Shown: positions 41,330 to 50,632, counted from the stretch's first letter. The stretch: DNA of 64,000 nt from Ponticaulis koreensis DSM 19734 (GCF_000420665.1 NZ_ATVJ01000003.1:124001-188000), one strand, 5' to 3'. Translations and numbers: made by a program. Notes: generated by a model not told the origin, from the sequence alone.

Positions 41330-42315
41330 GAATCTTTCCTGATGAGCGGCTCAAATAGGCGCTCTAGCGGTGCAAGGTCAAACTCGGCATGAACCGGATG
41401 GGTTAAGATGTCGTCTCGCCGGGCTTTTTCTAGGCGCACATAGTCTTTTTCAGTCGTGATGAGGCGTGCGCCGCGTTCGCTGGCCAGACCATGCAGGAAA
41501 TCAATGTCGTCCTGCGTGAACGCGTGGTGGTCCGGATAAGGCACTTCGTCGACGACATCGCCGCCTTCACGGGTCAGCGTGTCGAAGAATTTAGCGGGGC
41601 GTCCAATACCGGCAAACGCGAGAAGCGGGCCATCCGCGACCGGGCCATTGGAGACGGTGTGGCCCTGAACGACCGGGCCTTCGAAGCTTTTAAGCTCGTC
41701 GAACAGGCCTGTAAGCTCGCCCATGACGATCACAGCGTCAGCGCGCGAGAGTCCGCGTTCGACAGGCTCTCGCAGCGGGCCTTTCGGGAAGACAAAGCCA
41801 TTGCCGCAAGGATTGCCGCCATCAATCACCACGACAGAGAGGTCTTTGTTGAGGGTCGGGTTCTGATGGCCATCATCCATGAGGATGATATCGACGCCAT
41901 CGGCGCTCATGGCTTTACCGGCTTCCACCTTGTCCTTGCCAATCCATGCTTCACCCGAACAGGACAGCATCAGAGCCTCATCACCGACATCGACGGCGGT
42001 GTGCGCGTTGAAGTCGACCTTTAGCGGCCCTTCTAGCCTGCCCTTATATCCGCGTGAGAGGGAGGCAGCCCGCAGGCCTTGCGCGGAGAAATAGTCGCGA
42101 AGCGCTGCAACGATTGGTGTTTTGCCTGACCCGCCAAGCGTCAGATTGCCGACACAGATGACCTTCGCAGAGACGGTTTTCGGCTCCGTCTTCTCGATGC
42201 GGCGCGCACCCGCCCAGCTATAAATAGCCGATAACGGCGTCAGCAAAGCGCGCGTTAGCGGTGCAGCGCTGCGTGCGTATTTGTCTGTCTGGTGCCAGAA
42301 GGCGGGTTCTCTCAT
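41326..42315 (-). CDS. lpxK: Tetraacyldisaccharide 4'-kinase
   Basis: 329 residues. Walker A VGNLTLGGSGKTPI (55-68), MDDGHQNPTL as second motif, and FAGIGRP near the C-terminus, all typical of LpxK. Phosphorylates the 4' position of lipid A disaccharide at the inner membrane. Start overlaps the waaA stop by 4 bases and its stop overlaps lpxL by 4. Confidence 0.95.
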   Translation of the reverse strand: MREPAFWHQTDKYARSAAPLTRALLTPLSAIYSWAGARRIEKTEPKTVSAKVICVGNLTLGGSGKTPIVAALRDYFSAQGLRAASLSRGYKGRLEGPLKVDFNAHTAVDVGDEALMLSCSGEAWIGKDKVEAGKAMSADGVDIILMDDGHQNPTLNKDLSVVVIDGGNPCGNGFVFPKGPLREPVERGLSRADAVIVMGELTGLFDELKSFEGPVVQGHTVSNGPVADGPLLAFAGIGRPAKFFDTLTREGGDVVDEVPYPDHHAFTQDDIDFLHGLASERGARLITTEKDYVRLEKARRDDILTHPVHAEFDLAPLERLFEPLIRKDS

Positions 42316-43589
42316 GACGCAGCTGCGATCTTCAGATGTTTGAGCGCCGCTTCTTTGGCGAGGCGAAGCGGTTTGTCACCTGAAAGATAGGAGGCAAGCT
42401 TGCCTGTGTCAGGTTCAAAAGTGCGCTCACCCTTCAGCCATGGCAGGGCCGCGGCTGCGAGCGACTGTGCGTCGCTGACAAATTCGGCAGCGCCTGCCGC
42501 GGTCATGTCCGCGAATTCAGCCTTGAAATTGTCCGTCTCCGGCTCGGAAAGGACATAGCGATCTAGTTTGAGCGCTTCGATCGGGTTGTGACCCAGAATA
42601 CCAGAGCCCGGCTTGCCGCCGCCCAGAAATACGATGTTTGCAAGCCGCATCCAGAGGCCCAGCTCGCCGAGCGTGTCGCAGAGCCATATCTGGTCGCCTT
42701 CTGACGGCGCTCTCTCCTGAAAGCGGTGATAGAATGGATAGCCGCCAATCACCGGCATAATGTCGCCAGCACGTTCAGGGTGGCGCGGCGCGATGATCAA
42801 CAGCGCGTCTGGTAGTTCTTTGAGGATTTCCTCAAACGCTTCGACCAACATCTCTTCTTCACCCGGATGAGTGGAGAGGGCCGCAAAGACGGGGCGATTG
42901 CCGATAACAGCGCGCAGTCGGTCTAGCTCTGCCTCGTCTGCGGCGAGTTCTGGTGCAGCGTATTTCAGATTGCCCGCGAGCTTCATGCGCTTGCCGGTGA
43001 GGTGGCGCAGCCCGTCCATCGTACGCTGGTTGGCTGGAAGGATTGGCTCGAACCCGCCCAGAAGTTTTTTGGCAAGCAAGGGATAGCGTTCCCAGCCCTG
43101 AAGACTCTTCTCCGTCATGCGGGCATTCACCAGCATGCGGGGGATACGCTTTCTATCGAGCTTACTCAGCATGTTCGGCCAGATGTCACCTTCGGCGACA
43201 ATGGCGAGGTCTGGCTTCCAGTGTTTTAGAAAGCGCTCGGTCGCGAAGGGCGTATCGATCGGCGCCATCTGATGGACAAGGTCTGGCAGGTCTTTGCGCG
43301 CGATGAGGCCTGCGGACGTCTGGGTTTGTGTGGTGATGACCGCATGTAAGTCGGGCGCGCTTTTTTTCAGCGCTTCATAGAGCAAGGTCAGCACCTGACT
43401 TTCGCCAATACTGGCGCCATGCATCCAAACGAGCTTTCCAGCCGGACGTTTGCGGCTCGCATAGCCGCGTCGTTCCTGTAGGCGGTCCGGATTCTCTTTG
43501 CCCTTTTTGACACGGCTGTTGAGAATGAGCGGCAGGAAGGGATCAAGGCCGGCTGTCAGCGTGCGATAGGTGACGAGCCCGAGTGTCAT
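42312..43589 (-). CDS. waaA: 3-deoxy-D-manno-octulosonic acid transferase
   Basis: 425 residues, GT30. MHGASIGESQVL (donor-binding region), EGDIWPNML, STHPGEEEMLVEAFEE, then PRHPER and the acceptor motif GGGKPGSGILGHNPIEA. Adds Kdo to lipid IVA. Overlaps lpxK by 4 bases and is followed upstream by the DUF374 gene with another 4-base overlap. Confidence 0.95.
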   Translation of the reverse strand: MTLGLVTYRTLTAGLDPFLPLILNSRVKKGKENPDRLQERRGYASRKRPAGKLVWMHGASIGESQVLTLLYEALKKSAPDLHAVITTQTQTSAGLIARKDLPDLVHQMAPIDTPFATERFLKHWKPDLAIVAEGDIWPNMLSKLDRKRIPRMLVNARMTEKSLQGWERYPLLAKKLLGGFEPILPANQRTMDGLRHLTGKRMKLAGNLKYAAPELAADEAELDRLRAVIGNRPVFAALSTHPGEEEMLVEAFEEILKELPDALLIIAPRHPERAGDIMPVIGGYPFYHRFQERAPSEGDQIWLCDTLGELGLWMRLANIVFLGGGKPGSGILGHNPIEALKLDRYVLSEPETDNFKAEFADMTAAGAAEFVSDAQSLAAAALPWLKGERTFEPDTGKLASYLSGDKPLRLAKEAALKHLKIAAAS

Positions 43590-44329
43590 GCCGTTTCCTC
43601 TTCCAGCGGTTCTGGCGGTTCATATGTGCCGCCGACGAGTTCTTCAGCGCGCTGTGTGGCCGCGTTGAGCGCATCTTCCATGCGCTGGCGGATCTCTTCA
43701 GCCGGAACGCCGCGCGGCGCTTCGATAATGTCGCCAATCACAATCGCACCCTTGGTGAATGGGAAGGGTATGACGAAACGATCCCAGCTGTTGAGGCGTT
43801 TGGCCGGGCTGGCGGCGAGGGCATATGTCACGATTTTCGCGCCGCGACGCTGGGCCAGCAGAGCCGCGCCGAGGCTTGCGCGCTGACGTGGGCCGCGCGG
43901 GCCGTCAATAGTGATGCAGACAGCGCCGCCTTCTTTCAGGAGTTCGCCGGTTTCACGAATGGCCGCCGCGCCGCCTTTATCCTTGTCCTGCTTCTTCTTG
44001 TTGCCGCGCGAGCCGCGAATGACTTTCAGGCCCAGCTTTTCAGCCGCGCGCGCGACAAATTCACCGTCGCGGGACATGGAGATCATAATGGCGAGCTTGC
44101 CATCGCTGCCTGCACGATGACGCATATACCGCGTCCAGCCGACGGGCAGGAGAAGAATGCGCGAGTGCCAGCTGGCCGCGATTAGCCCCTGATCACCGTC
44201 CCAGAGTGGTTCAACTTTTTCCAGCCCTTCGACATGCCAGCGATTGGTCCGTCCGATCAGTGCCATATAGGCCCAGATCAGGAAGGCCAGTGTCGATTGC
44301 ACGGGGCCTGAACGCAGAATAGATTTCAT
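43586..44329 (-). CDS. DUF374 lysophospholipid-acyltransferase-like protein
   Basis: 247 residues. One TM near the N-terminus, then SWHSRILLLPVGW, the SRDGEFVARAAEKLGL region, GSRGNKKKQ and IDGPRGPRQ, the DUF374/LPLAT pattern. Genes of this family lie next to waaA in many alphaproteobacteria; likely involved in lipid A or phospholipid acylation. ATG at 44329 has an AAGGCGAGAG site. The C-terminal tail is acidic. Confidence 0.88.
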   Translation of the reverse strand: MKSILRSGPVQSTLAFLIWAYMALIGRTNRWHVEGLEKVEPLWDGDQGLIAASWHSRILLLPVGWTRYMRHRAGSDGKLAIMISMSRDGEFVARAAEKLGLKVIRGSRGNKKKQDKDKGGAAAIRETGELLKEGGAVCITIDGPRGPRQRASLGAALLAQRRGAKIVTYALAASPAKRLNSWDRFVIPFPFTKGAIVIGDIIEAPRGVPAEEIRQRMEDALNAATQRAEELVGGTYEPPEPLEEETA

Positions 44330-44416
44330 GGCTCTCGCCTTACTCTGTGTTTCATGTCTGCGCAAATGGGGAAAAGGTAGATTTACGTTGAGAATTCGGT
44401 GAGGTAAGGGCCAGTC

Positions 44417-45136
44417 ATGTTTAATAAAACACCCGAACAGAAAGCCCGTCGCCGCGCCCGTGAGGCCGCGAAAGGCCCGATTGATCTCTCAACGGAAAAA
44501 GGCCGCAAGCGCGCCAATAACGAACTCTATTGGGGTGATCACGGTTTTCTGCGTCTGCGCTTTCAGAACCTGCACCAGATTTCAGATGAGATGTGGCGCT
44601 CTAACCAGCCGTCTCCGAAGCAGGTGGCAGAACATGCTCGCGAACGGGGTATCAAGACAATTCTGAACCTGCGCGGTGAGAGCCCGAAAGGCTATTATTT
44701 GCTGGAAAAAGAAGCCTGCGAGACCAATGGCATCACTCTGGTCGATTTTCAGGTCTTCTCCCGCAACACGCCGACAAAAGAGCGTATCTTCGAAGCGAAA
44801 GAGCTGTTCGATAGCATCGAATATCCAGCTCTGATGCACTGTAAGTCAGGTGCAGACCGTGCGGGCGTTATGTCTGTGCTCTATAAGCTGCTCCGCGAGG
44901 AAACCAGCCTTGAAGAGGCGCGCGACCAGCTCTCTCTCAAATATCTCCATGTGAAGCATGGCAAGACCGGCATTCTGGATGCGGTGTTCGAAGTCTATGC
45001 GGCCTTCAACGAACGCCAGCCGACGCCATTCCTTGAATGGGTGGAGAAGTATTACGACCCTGAGGCGATTAAAAAGGCCTTCAAAGAGTCCGGTCGGGGC
45101 AATTTGCGAATTGACGAGCTGCTCGGTCGCGAATAG
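44417..45136 (+). CDS. Dual-specificity/tyrosine-phosphatase-fold protein, CtpA-like
   Basis: 239 residues. Cys-based phosphatase loop HCKSGADRAG (Cys142, Arg148) and an upstream NLRGESPKGYY motif; basic N-terminus. In Caulobacter, CtpA, a protein of this kind, is involved in lipid A phosphate modification. Its place beside lpxL-lpxK-waaA-DUF374, divergent from them with 87 bases between, supports a lipid A role (inference). No signal or TM. Confidence 0.82.
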   Translation: MFNKTPEQKARRRAREAAKGPIDLSTEKGRKRANNELYWGDHGFLRLRFQNLHQISDEMWRSNQPSPKQVAEHARERGIKTILNLRGESPKGYYLLEKEACETNGITLVDFQVFSRNTPTKERIFEAKELFDSIEYPALMHCKSGADRAGVMSVLYKLLREETSLEEARDQLSLKYLHVKHGKTGILDAVFEVYAAFNERQPTPFLEWVEKYYDPEAIKKAFKESGRGNLRIDELLGRE

Positions 45137-45215
45137 GCGCAGAATTTGCAGGGGCAATTATTGGCTAGTGTCTTAGCTTCGGCTAGGCTCTGTTCTGGGA
45201 AGTGGGAGTGGCACA

Positions 45216-45494
45216 ATGAAATACTTCGTAATCAACAGCTTTCGCCTGATGGTCTACCTCGTCTATCCGGCATTTATTCTTTATGCGGGCGCAACCGGCT
45301 ACATCAACGGCGATGTGTTTGCAGACCGTCTGGGATCTGACATCTTTCTGAACAAATATGTCTCTGCCGGTTTCGGCCTGTTCCTTGGCTGGGTCATTGC
45401 AACGCTGGCAGCTGGTCTGATCATCACGCTTCTGGATATCCGCGATGACGTGAACGACATGCTGCGTATCGTCGAGCAACACGAAAAAGAATAA
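45216..45494 (+). CDS. Small two-TM membrane protein
   Basis: 92 residues with two hydrophobic helices (about 9-30, LMVYLVYPAFILYAGATGY, and 50-72, AGFGLFLGWVIATLAAGLII) and a short charged tail (DIRDDVNDMLRIVEQHEKE). No motif. Separate from pmbA by about 90 bases. Unknown role. Confidence 0.7.
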   Translation: MKYFVINSFRLMVYLVYPAFILYAGATGYINGDVFADRLGSDIFLNKYVSAGFGLFLGWVIATLAAGLIITLLDIRDDVNDMLRIVEQHEKE

Positions 45495-45586
45495 TCTGAT
45501 CTTTCAGACGACAAAATTCTGGCCTCACCTGTTTTTCGCAGGTGGGGTCAGTTGCATTTTGGGGTGACGCAGGTCATCTGAATTCT

Positions 45587-46927
45587 ATGAACGATACGAA
45601 TTACGAAGAGACACTCAATCGTGTGATTGAGAAAGCGCTGGCCGCTGGTGCCACATCAGCAGATGCCAGCATGGACCGGTCCCGCGGCGTTGATGTGACC
45701 GTGCGCGAGGGCAAGCTGGAAACGATTGAGCGTGATGAGTCGACCGGTGTGTCGCTCCGCTGCTTCGTTGGTCAGCGTCAGGCGCATGTGTCCGGTTCGG
45801 ATTTGAGCGCTGATGGTCTGGAAGCTCTGGTGGATCGCTGCGTCAGCATGGCGAAGATCGCGCCTGAAGATCAGTATGCGGGCATCGCCGCGCCTGAAGA
45901 GCTGGCGCGTGACCTGCCTGAGATCGAGCTCTGGGGCGATGACCCTGTCGAGCCGGAAGTTCTGGAAGCTGAAGCGATTGAAGCCGAAGCCGCCGCTCGT
46001 GCCGTTCCGGGCATTAAAGATGTTCCAGGCTCTGGCTCCAGCTGGTCGGCTGGTGAAGTCTGGCTGGCGGCGTCCAACGGTTTCCGCGCGCACAAATCGT
46101 CTTCTCTCTCCGGCGTTGGTCTGTCTGCGATTGCAGAACGCGACGGCGTTATGGAGCGCGACTATGAGAGCTACACGTCTCGTCGCCGCATTGATCGCCC
46201 GACACCGGCTGAAATTGGACGCGTTGCGGGCGAGCGCACGATTGCCCGCCTTGGCGCGCAGAAGATCGATAGCCAGAAAGCCGCTGTCTTCTATGACAAG
46301 CGCGTCTCTGCCAGTCTGATTGGCGCATTCATCGGCGCGATTTCGGGCGCAGCGATTGCCCGTGGCACCTCTTTTCTGAAGGACAAGCTGGGCGAACAGG
46401 TGTTCGCAGATGGCATCGAACTGATTGACGATCCTTTCCGTGCCTTCGGCATGGGGAGCCGCCGCTTTGATGGCGAAGGCCGTCCGGTTCAGGTGACGAA
46501 GATTGTGGAAGACGGACGTCTGACAACATGGCTCTTGAATGGCCCGTCCGCGCGTCAGCTGGGTCTCAAGCCGAACGGGTTCGCGTCTCCGGGCTTTGGT
46601 GACCCGCCGGGTATTTCAGTTTCTAACATGCACATGCCCGCGGGCAGTCAGTCACCGGAAGAACTGATCTCTTCGGTCGGCAAATGTCTTCAGGTCACTG
46701 AGATGTTCGGGCCTAGCATCAATCCGAATACCGGTGACTATTCTGTAGGCGTATCAGGGATCTGGCATGATGGTGAGGGCAACAGCTTCCCTGTGTCTGA
46801 AATCACTGTGGCGGACAATCTGATCGAGATGTTCAAACGCCTTGTACCGGCGAGCGACCTTGAGTTTCGCAACCGCACCAACACGCCGGGCCTGCTTGTC
46901 GAGGGGATGACGATTGCTGGCCGCTGA
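45587..46927 (+). CDS. pmbA: TldD/PmbA-family metalloprotease-like protein
   Basis: 446 residues starting MNDTNYEETLNRVIEKALAA. Conserved PmbA blocks: REGKLETIERDESTGVSLRCF, YDKRVSASLIGAFIGAISGAA, LLNGPSARQLGLKPNGFA, SVGVSGIWHDGEGNSFPVSE. PmbA is the non-metal partner of TldD, which degrades small peptides and antitoxins; tldD is not in the window. Its stop overlaps the next gene's start. Confidence 0.93.
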   Translation: MNDTNYEETLNRVIEKALAAGATSADASMDRSRGVDVTVREGKLETIERDESTGVSLRCFVGQRQAHVSGSDLSADGLEALVDRCVSMAKIAPEDQYAGIAAPEELARDLPEIELWGDDPVEPEVLEAEAIEAEAAARAVPGIKDVPGSGSSWSAGEVWLAASNGFRAHKSSSLSGVGLSAIAERDGVMERDYESYTSRRRIDRPTPAEIGRVAGERTIARLGAQKIDSQKAAVFYDKRVSASLIGAFIGAISGAAIARGTSFLKDKLGEQVFADGIELIDDPFRAFGMGSRRFDGEGRPVQVTKIVEDGRLTTWLLNGPSARQLGLKPNGFASPGFGDPPGISVSNMHMPAGSQSPEELISSVGKCLQVTEMFGPSINPNTGDYSVGVSGIWHDGEGNSFPVSEITVADNLIEMFKRLVPASDLEFRNRTNTPGLLVEGMTIAGR

Positions 46928-47732
46928 CCTGCAGGCTGACCTAAATCTCCTGCGGGACGCCGCCCTTGAGGCCGGCAATATCGCCATGACCTATTTTCAC
47001 TCGGATCTGAAGATCTGGGAGAAAGAACCAGACCATCCGGTTACGGATGCCGACCTGGCGGTGAATACGTTTCTGGAAGAAAAGCTGCGCGGCGCGCGGC
47101 CTGATTATGGCTGGCTGTCCGAGGAAACTCAGGACGGCCCGGAACGCCTGAGCCGCGATTGCGTGTTCGTCGTCGACCCGATTGACGGCACGCGTGCCTT
47201 CATGGAAGGCAAGCCTCATTTCTGTATCGCGCTGGCCATTCTGGAATTCGGCGAGCCTGTGGCAGCCGTCATTTATGCGCCGGTCTTCAATGAGTTATTC
47301 GTCGCGGGCAAAGGCCTTGGCGCAACGCGCAATGGCGAGACCATTACCTCCAGCCCGAAGCCGGAGCTGGAAAAGGCACGTATCATTGCCGATCCGCGTA
47401 TGTTTTCGCCCGACCATTGGGATGTGCCCTGGCCGGAACTCGTCTTTCCTGACGTCACGCCGAATGCTACGGCATATCGCATGGCGCTCGTTGCTGATGG
47501 CCGCTGGGACGCTGTTGTCGTTCTCCGCGAGAAGTTCGATTGGGATGTCGCCGCTGCGGCATTGATCATCGCAGAGGCGGGTGGCCGTGTGAGTTGTCAT
47601 ATTGGTGACGATTTTGTGTTTAATCGGAAAGTCGCATCCCAACGGAGCTTGATTGCTGCAGGTCCGGTGGTACACGAACTCATTGTGCAGCGGGTCAATC
47701 ATCTGGTCCTGCCGGAACCCGGCGACTCGTGA
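46914..47732 (+). CDS. Inositol-monophosphatase-family protein (CysQ-like)
   Basis: 272 residues. Metal motifs: SEETQDG, DPIDGTRAF (88-96) and WDVAAAALIIAEAGG. Likely a 3'(2'),5'-bisphosphate nucleotidase or inositol phosphatase. Start is a TTG (46914) within the 3' end of pmbA, overlap 14 bases. Tail is basic. In alphaproteobacteria the pmbA-IMPase-DUF4170-waaA order is common. Confidence 0.9.
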   Translation: MLAADLQADLNLLRDAALEAGNIAMTYFHSDLKIWEKEPDHPVTDADLAVNTFLEEKLRGARPDYGWLSEETQDGPERLSRDCVFVVDPIDGTRAFMEGKPHFCIALAILEFGEPVAAVIYAPVFNELFVAGKGLGATRNGETITSSPKPELEKARIIADPRMFSPDHWDVPWPELVFPDVTPNATAYRMALVADGRWDAVVVLREKFDWDVAAAALIIAEAGGRVSCHIGDDFVFNRKVASQRSLIAAGPVVHELIVQRVNHLVLPEPGDS

Positions 47733-47771
47733 TACCGCCGCGAACAGACTTAATGCCTGGAGACAGACACT

Positions 47772-48026
47772 ATGACCGACTCAGCTATTAGCCAGCAACA
47801 GCTTCTCCACATCGTAATCGGTGGTGAGCTGAAAGACGTAACCGACATTGAATTCGAAGATCTGTCTCAGATCGATTTCGTCGGTGCCTTCCCGAATTAC
47901 AAAACAGCGTATGACGCATGGAAATCTGCTGCGCAGCGCACAGTAGACTCTGCTGAAACCCGCTACTTCATCCTGCACGCTCACAAGCTGCTCGACCCGG
48001 AAACGGGAGCGCACCATAGCGTCTGA
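47772..48026 (+). CDS. DUF4170-family protein
   Basis: 84 residues. LHIVIGGELKDVTDIEFEDL and GAFPNYKTAYDAWKSAAQRT, then HAHKLLDPE, the DUF4170 pattern. This small alphaproteobacterial family often accompanies lipid A genes. Soluble. An imperfect terminator hairpin follows. Confidence 0.9.
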   Translation: MTDSAISQQQLLHIVIGGELKDVTDIEFEDLSQIDFVGAFPNYKTAYDAWKSAAQRTVDSAETRYFILHAHKLLDPETGAHHSV

Positions 48027-48035
48027 GGTAAAAAG

Positions 48036-48059
48036 AAAGGCGGGGCTGACCCGCCTTTT
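48036..48059 (+). terminator. Terminator-like hairpin after DUF4170
   Basis: AAAGGCGGG / CCCGCCTTT (48036-48044 with 48050-48058), loop GCTGA, then TCC rather than a long T-run. It begins 10 bases after the DUF4170 stop and lies inside the apparent N-terminal coding part of the ABC exporter. Confidence 0.55.
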
Positions 48060-48093
48060 CCGTGAATTCTTCACCTCTCATCTGGGGTGGTTT

Positions 48094-49806
48094 GTGGCCG
48101 GTACTCTGGCCGCCGTTGTGACGTCTCTTGCAGGCGTCACGCAGATGGTTCTTGTCAAATTTGTGGGTGACACGCTTCAGGCGCTGATTGGCGCGGAGCT
48201 GGACCCGGAGAGCCTGATCTACCGTTTCGGCATGCCGGGCGTATCTCTGATCATCATTCTGACTGTAGGCATTATAATCGCCTCGATCCTGAGGGCGGGA
48301 TCGCTTTATGGAATGACACTGTTCAACAATACCGGCGTCCAGAAATCGCTGGTGGATGTTCAGAACGCGCAGTTTGCGAGCCTGACGCGCGGCGACTTTG
48401 CGCGCCTTAGCTCTGCCGCCAGCGGTGACTTCGTGTCCCGCTTTATCAACGACACTAATGCCATGCGCGACGCAGGCCTTCGCGTTGCCAACAACTTCAC
48501 CAAAGGTGTGGTGACGGTTATCGGCGCATTCGTGTCCATGCTGCTGATCGACTGGCAGCTCACTCTGATCATGCTGGTCGCTTATCCGATCGCCTTTGGC
48601 CCGGTGATCGCACTCGGTAATTCCGTGCGCAAACGCGCCAAGCAGGCGCAGAAACAGGTAGGCGAGGTGACCTCGCTCCTCTCTGAAGGGTTTCAGTCCG
48701 GCCGCGTGGTGAAAGCCTATGGCCTTGAGGACTATCAGACAGACCGTGTCGGTCGTGGCTTTATGGAACGCGCAGCGCTTTATCTGAAGGTTCTTCGCGA
48801 TAAGGCGGCTGTAGATCCCATCCTCGAGGTGACAGGAGGTGTTGCGATTGCCGGTGTGCTCGGCTTCTCTGCATGGCGTATTTCCATGGGCGATTCCACA
48901 CTTGGTGACTTTATCGGTTTTCTTGGCCTGATCGGTCTGGCTGCTCCTGAAATCCGTGCACTGGGCACGCTCAATGCTGTCGCTCAGGAAGGCGGCGCGG
49001 CGGCTGACCGTGTATTCGAAGTCCTTGATGACGAGGCTCTTGTCCGCGATGCACCGGATGCGCGCCCTCTTAACGAGGTGAGAGGCGCGATCAGCTTTAA
49101 CGGTGTCGAGTTTGCGTATCCGGATGGGTCGCTGGCGCTTAAAGGCCTGAGCTTCGAAGCTCATCCCGGTGAAACAGTTGCGATTGTCGGTCCGAGTGGG
49201 GCTGGTAAGTCGACTGTCTTCAATCTGCTGCTTCGTCTATATGACGCGAGCGCTGGCGAGGTGCTAATCGATGATGTGCCCGTGACAGCAGTCAAAGGCG
49301 CAGACCTTCGCGCCAACATGTCGCTGGTAGCGCAGGATGCGGCGCTGTTTGATGATACGATCGCGGCAAACATTGCGCTCGGGCGCCTGGGTGCGCGCCG
49401 TGAAGAGATTGAGCGCGCTGCTGCTCTCGCCAATGCAACCGACTTCATCGCGGCGCTGCCTGACGGCTATGAAACGCAGGTTGGCGAGCTCGGGCGTAAC
49501 CTCTCAGGCGGTCAGCGCCAGCGCATTGCGCTTGCGCGTGCTATTCTGCGTGATGCGCCTATCCTGATGCTGGATGAGGCGACGTCTGCACTTGATGCGG
49601 ATTCTGAAGCCAAGGTTCAGGCGGCGCTTGCGGATTTTTCAAAAGACCGCACGACGCTTGTTATCGCACACCGACTTTCAACGGTGCGCAACGCTGATCG
49701 TATCGTTGTTGTGGAAGATGGCCGCGTCGTTGAAAGCGGCAGCCATGATGAGCTCGTCTCAAGCGGCGGCGTTTATGCCCGCCTTGCAGAGCTTCAGCTG
49801 AACTGA
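48094..49806 (+). CDS. MsbA-type ABC exporter (fused TM and ATPase domains)
   Basis: 570 residues from the GTG at 48094. A six-TM domain, then Walker A GPSGAGKST (366-374), LSGGQRQRIALARA signature and LMLDEATSALD Walker B. The sequence upstream in frame (RLFREFFTSHLGWFVAGTLA) reads like the family N-terminus, so the true start is probably earlier, at a rare codon near 48016-48046, overlapping DUF4170 and the hairpin at 48036. Candidate lipid A/Kdo2-lipid A flippase by context; drug or lipid export also possible. Confidence 0.88.
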   Translation: MAGTLAAVVTSLAGVTQMVLVKFVGDTLQALIGAELDPESLIYRFGMPGVSLIIILTVGIIIASILRAGSLYGMTLFNNTGVQKSLVDVQNAQFASLTRGDFARLSSAASGDFVSRFINDTNAMRDAGLRVANNFTKGVVTVIGAFVSMLLIDWQLTLIMLVAYPIAFGPVIALGNSVRKRAKQAQKQVGEVTSLLSEGFQSGRVVKAYGLEDYQTDRVGRGFMERAALYLKVLRDKAAVDPILEVTGGVAIAGVLGFSAWRISMGDSTLGDFIGFLGLIGLAAPEIRALGTLNAVAQEGGAAADRVFEVLDDEALVRDAPDARPLNEVRGAISFNGVEFAYPDGSLALKGLSFEAHPGETVAIVGPSGAGKSTVFNLLLRLYDASAGEVLIDDVPVTAVKGADLRANMSLVAQDAALFDDTIAANIALGRLGARREEIERAAALANATDFIAALPDGYETQVGELGRNLSGGQRQRIALARAILRDAPILMLDEATSALDADSEAKVQAALADFSKDRTTLVIAHRLSTVRNADRIVVVEDGRVVESGSHDELVSSGGVYARLAELQLN

Positions 49807-50483
49807 GCCGCCTCCAGCGGATATTCAGTTGCCGCGGTTCGCAGGAATTTAGCGAGCTTTTCTGCCTCTTCTGCGCCCTGAACCGCAACCTTGCGATTGG
49901 CGATGTAAGTCGGCACCCCTGAAATCCCCATCTGACGGTAGGCGGCTTCTTCGCGCATGACGTTCTCAAGGTCGGCGTCGCGGGAGAGAAGGTCGATCAG
50001 CAGATTACGATCCATGCCGACGGACGCGCCGATATCAGCCAGAACGTCTTTATCGCCAATGTCACGGTGGTCTGTGAAATAGGCGTGGAACAGGGCTTCC
50101 TTCATGCCATAGCCAAGGTTCTGGCCCTGAGCCCAACGAAGAAGACGGTGGGCGTCCAGTGTGTTCGGGCGCACTTCAATGCCTGAGAACTCGAACGGAA
50201 TGCCCTCCGCCTTGCCATACTGTTCCAGCATCTGACGCATGGCAGAGAAACGGTCTTTCTGCGCGCTCTTTTCGCTATCGCCTACGCCGCCAAACTTGGC
50301 CGCCATATACTCTTTATAGGGCATGCCTTCGCGCGGAACGTTCGGGTCGAGCTGGTAAGGGCGGTAGATGACTTCGACAGGGAATTCATCGCCGATCAGC
50401 GCAATAGCTTCGTTGAGACGGCGCATGCCGAGCCAGCACCACGGGCAGACAAGGTCTGAGACCATTTCGATAAGTACACTCAT
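49794..50483 (-). CDS. FrnE-like DsbA-family oxidoreductase
   Basis: 229 residues. Thioredoxin-fold DsbA/FrnE: CPWC motif (VSDLVCPWCWLGMRR), helical insertion, and GISGVPTYI cis-Pro loop near 190-200. Related to 2-hydroxychromene-2-carboxylate isomerases and FrnE disulfide proteins. No signal peptide, so cytosolic. Its end overlaps the convergent ABC exporter by 13 bases. Confidence 0.92.
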   Translation of the reverse strand: MSVLIEMVSDLVCPWCWLGMRRLNEAIALIGDEFPVEVIYRPYQLDPNVPREGMPYKEYMAAKFGGVGDSEKSAQKDRFSAMRQMLEQYGKAEGIPFEFSGIEVRPNTLDAHRLLRWAQGQNLGYGMKEALFHAYFTDHRDIGDKDVLADIGASVGMDRNLLIDLLSRDADLENVMREEAAYRQMGISGVPTYIANRKVAVQGAEEAEKLAKFLRTAATEYPLEAAQFS

Positions 50484-50582
50484 GGCGTTAGACTACCTCT
50501 GAAAGCTGGCAAGTGTCACGGGCTGTCCGCTTCTGCATAGAGGATATGCATCTGGTAGCGTTATCACTTTACCGTGTGACTG

Positions 50583-50610
50583 TTATGGTGAGGAATAAGG
50601 TTCACCATAA
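50583..50610. promoter_or_regulatory. Perfect 9-base inverted repeat upstream of pyk
   Basis: TTATGGTGA (50583-50591) / TCACCATAA (50602-50610), spacer 10 bases. It ends 22 bases before the pyk start, in the region where a promoter/operator would lie; the gap is shared with the divergent FrnE gene. Likely a regulator site or a leader hairpin. The protein that binds it is unknown. Confidence 0.45.
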
Positions 50611-50632
50611 GGGCCGATCGGGAGAAAATTGA

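Noticed and set aside
46329-47569. Several 70-130 aa minus-strand frames in pmbA and the phosphatase
   Set aside because: Shadows of well-supported plus-strand genes.
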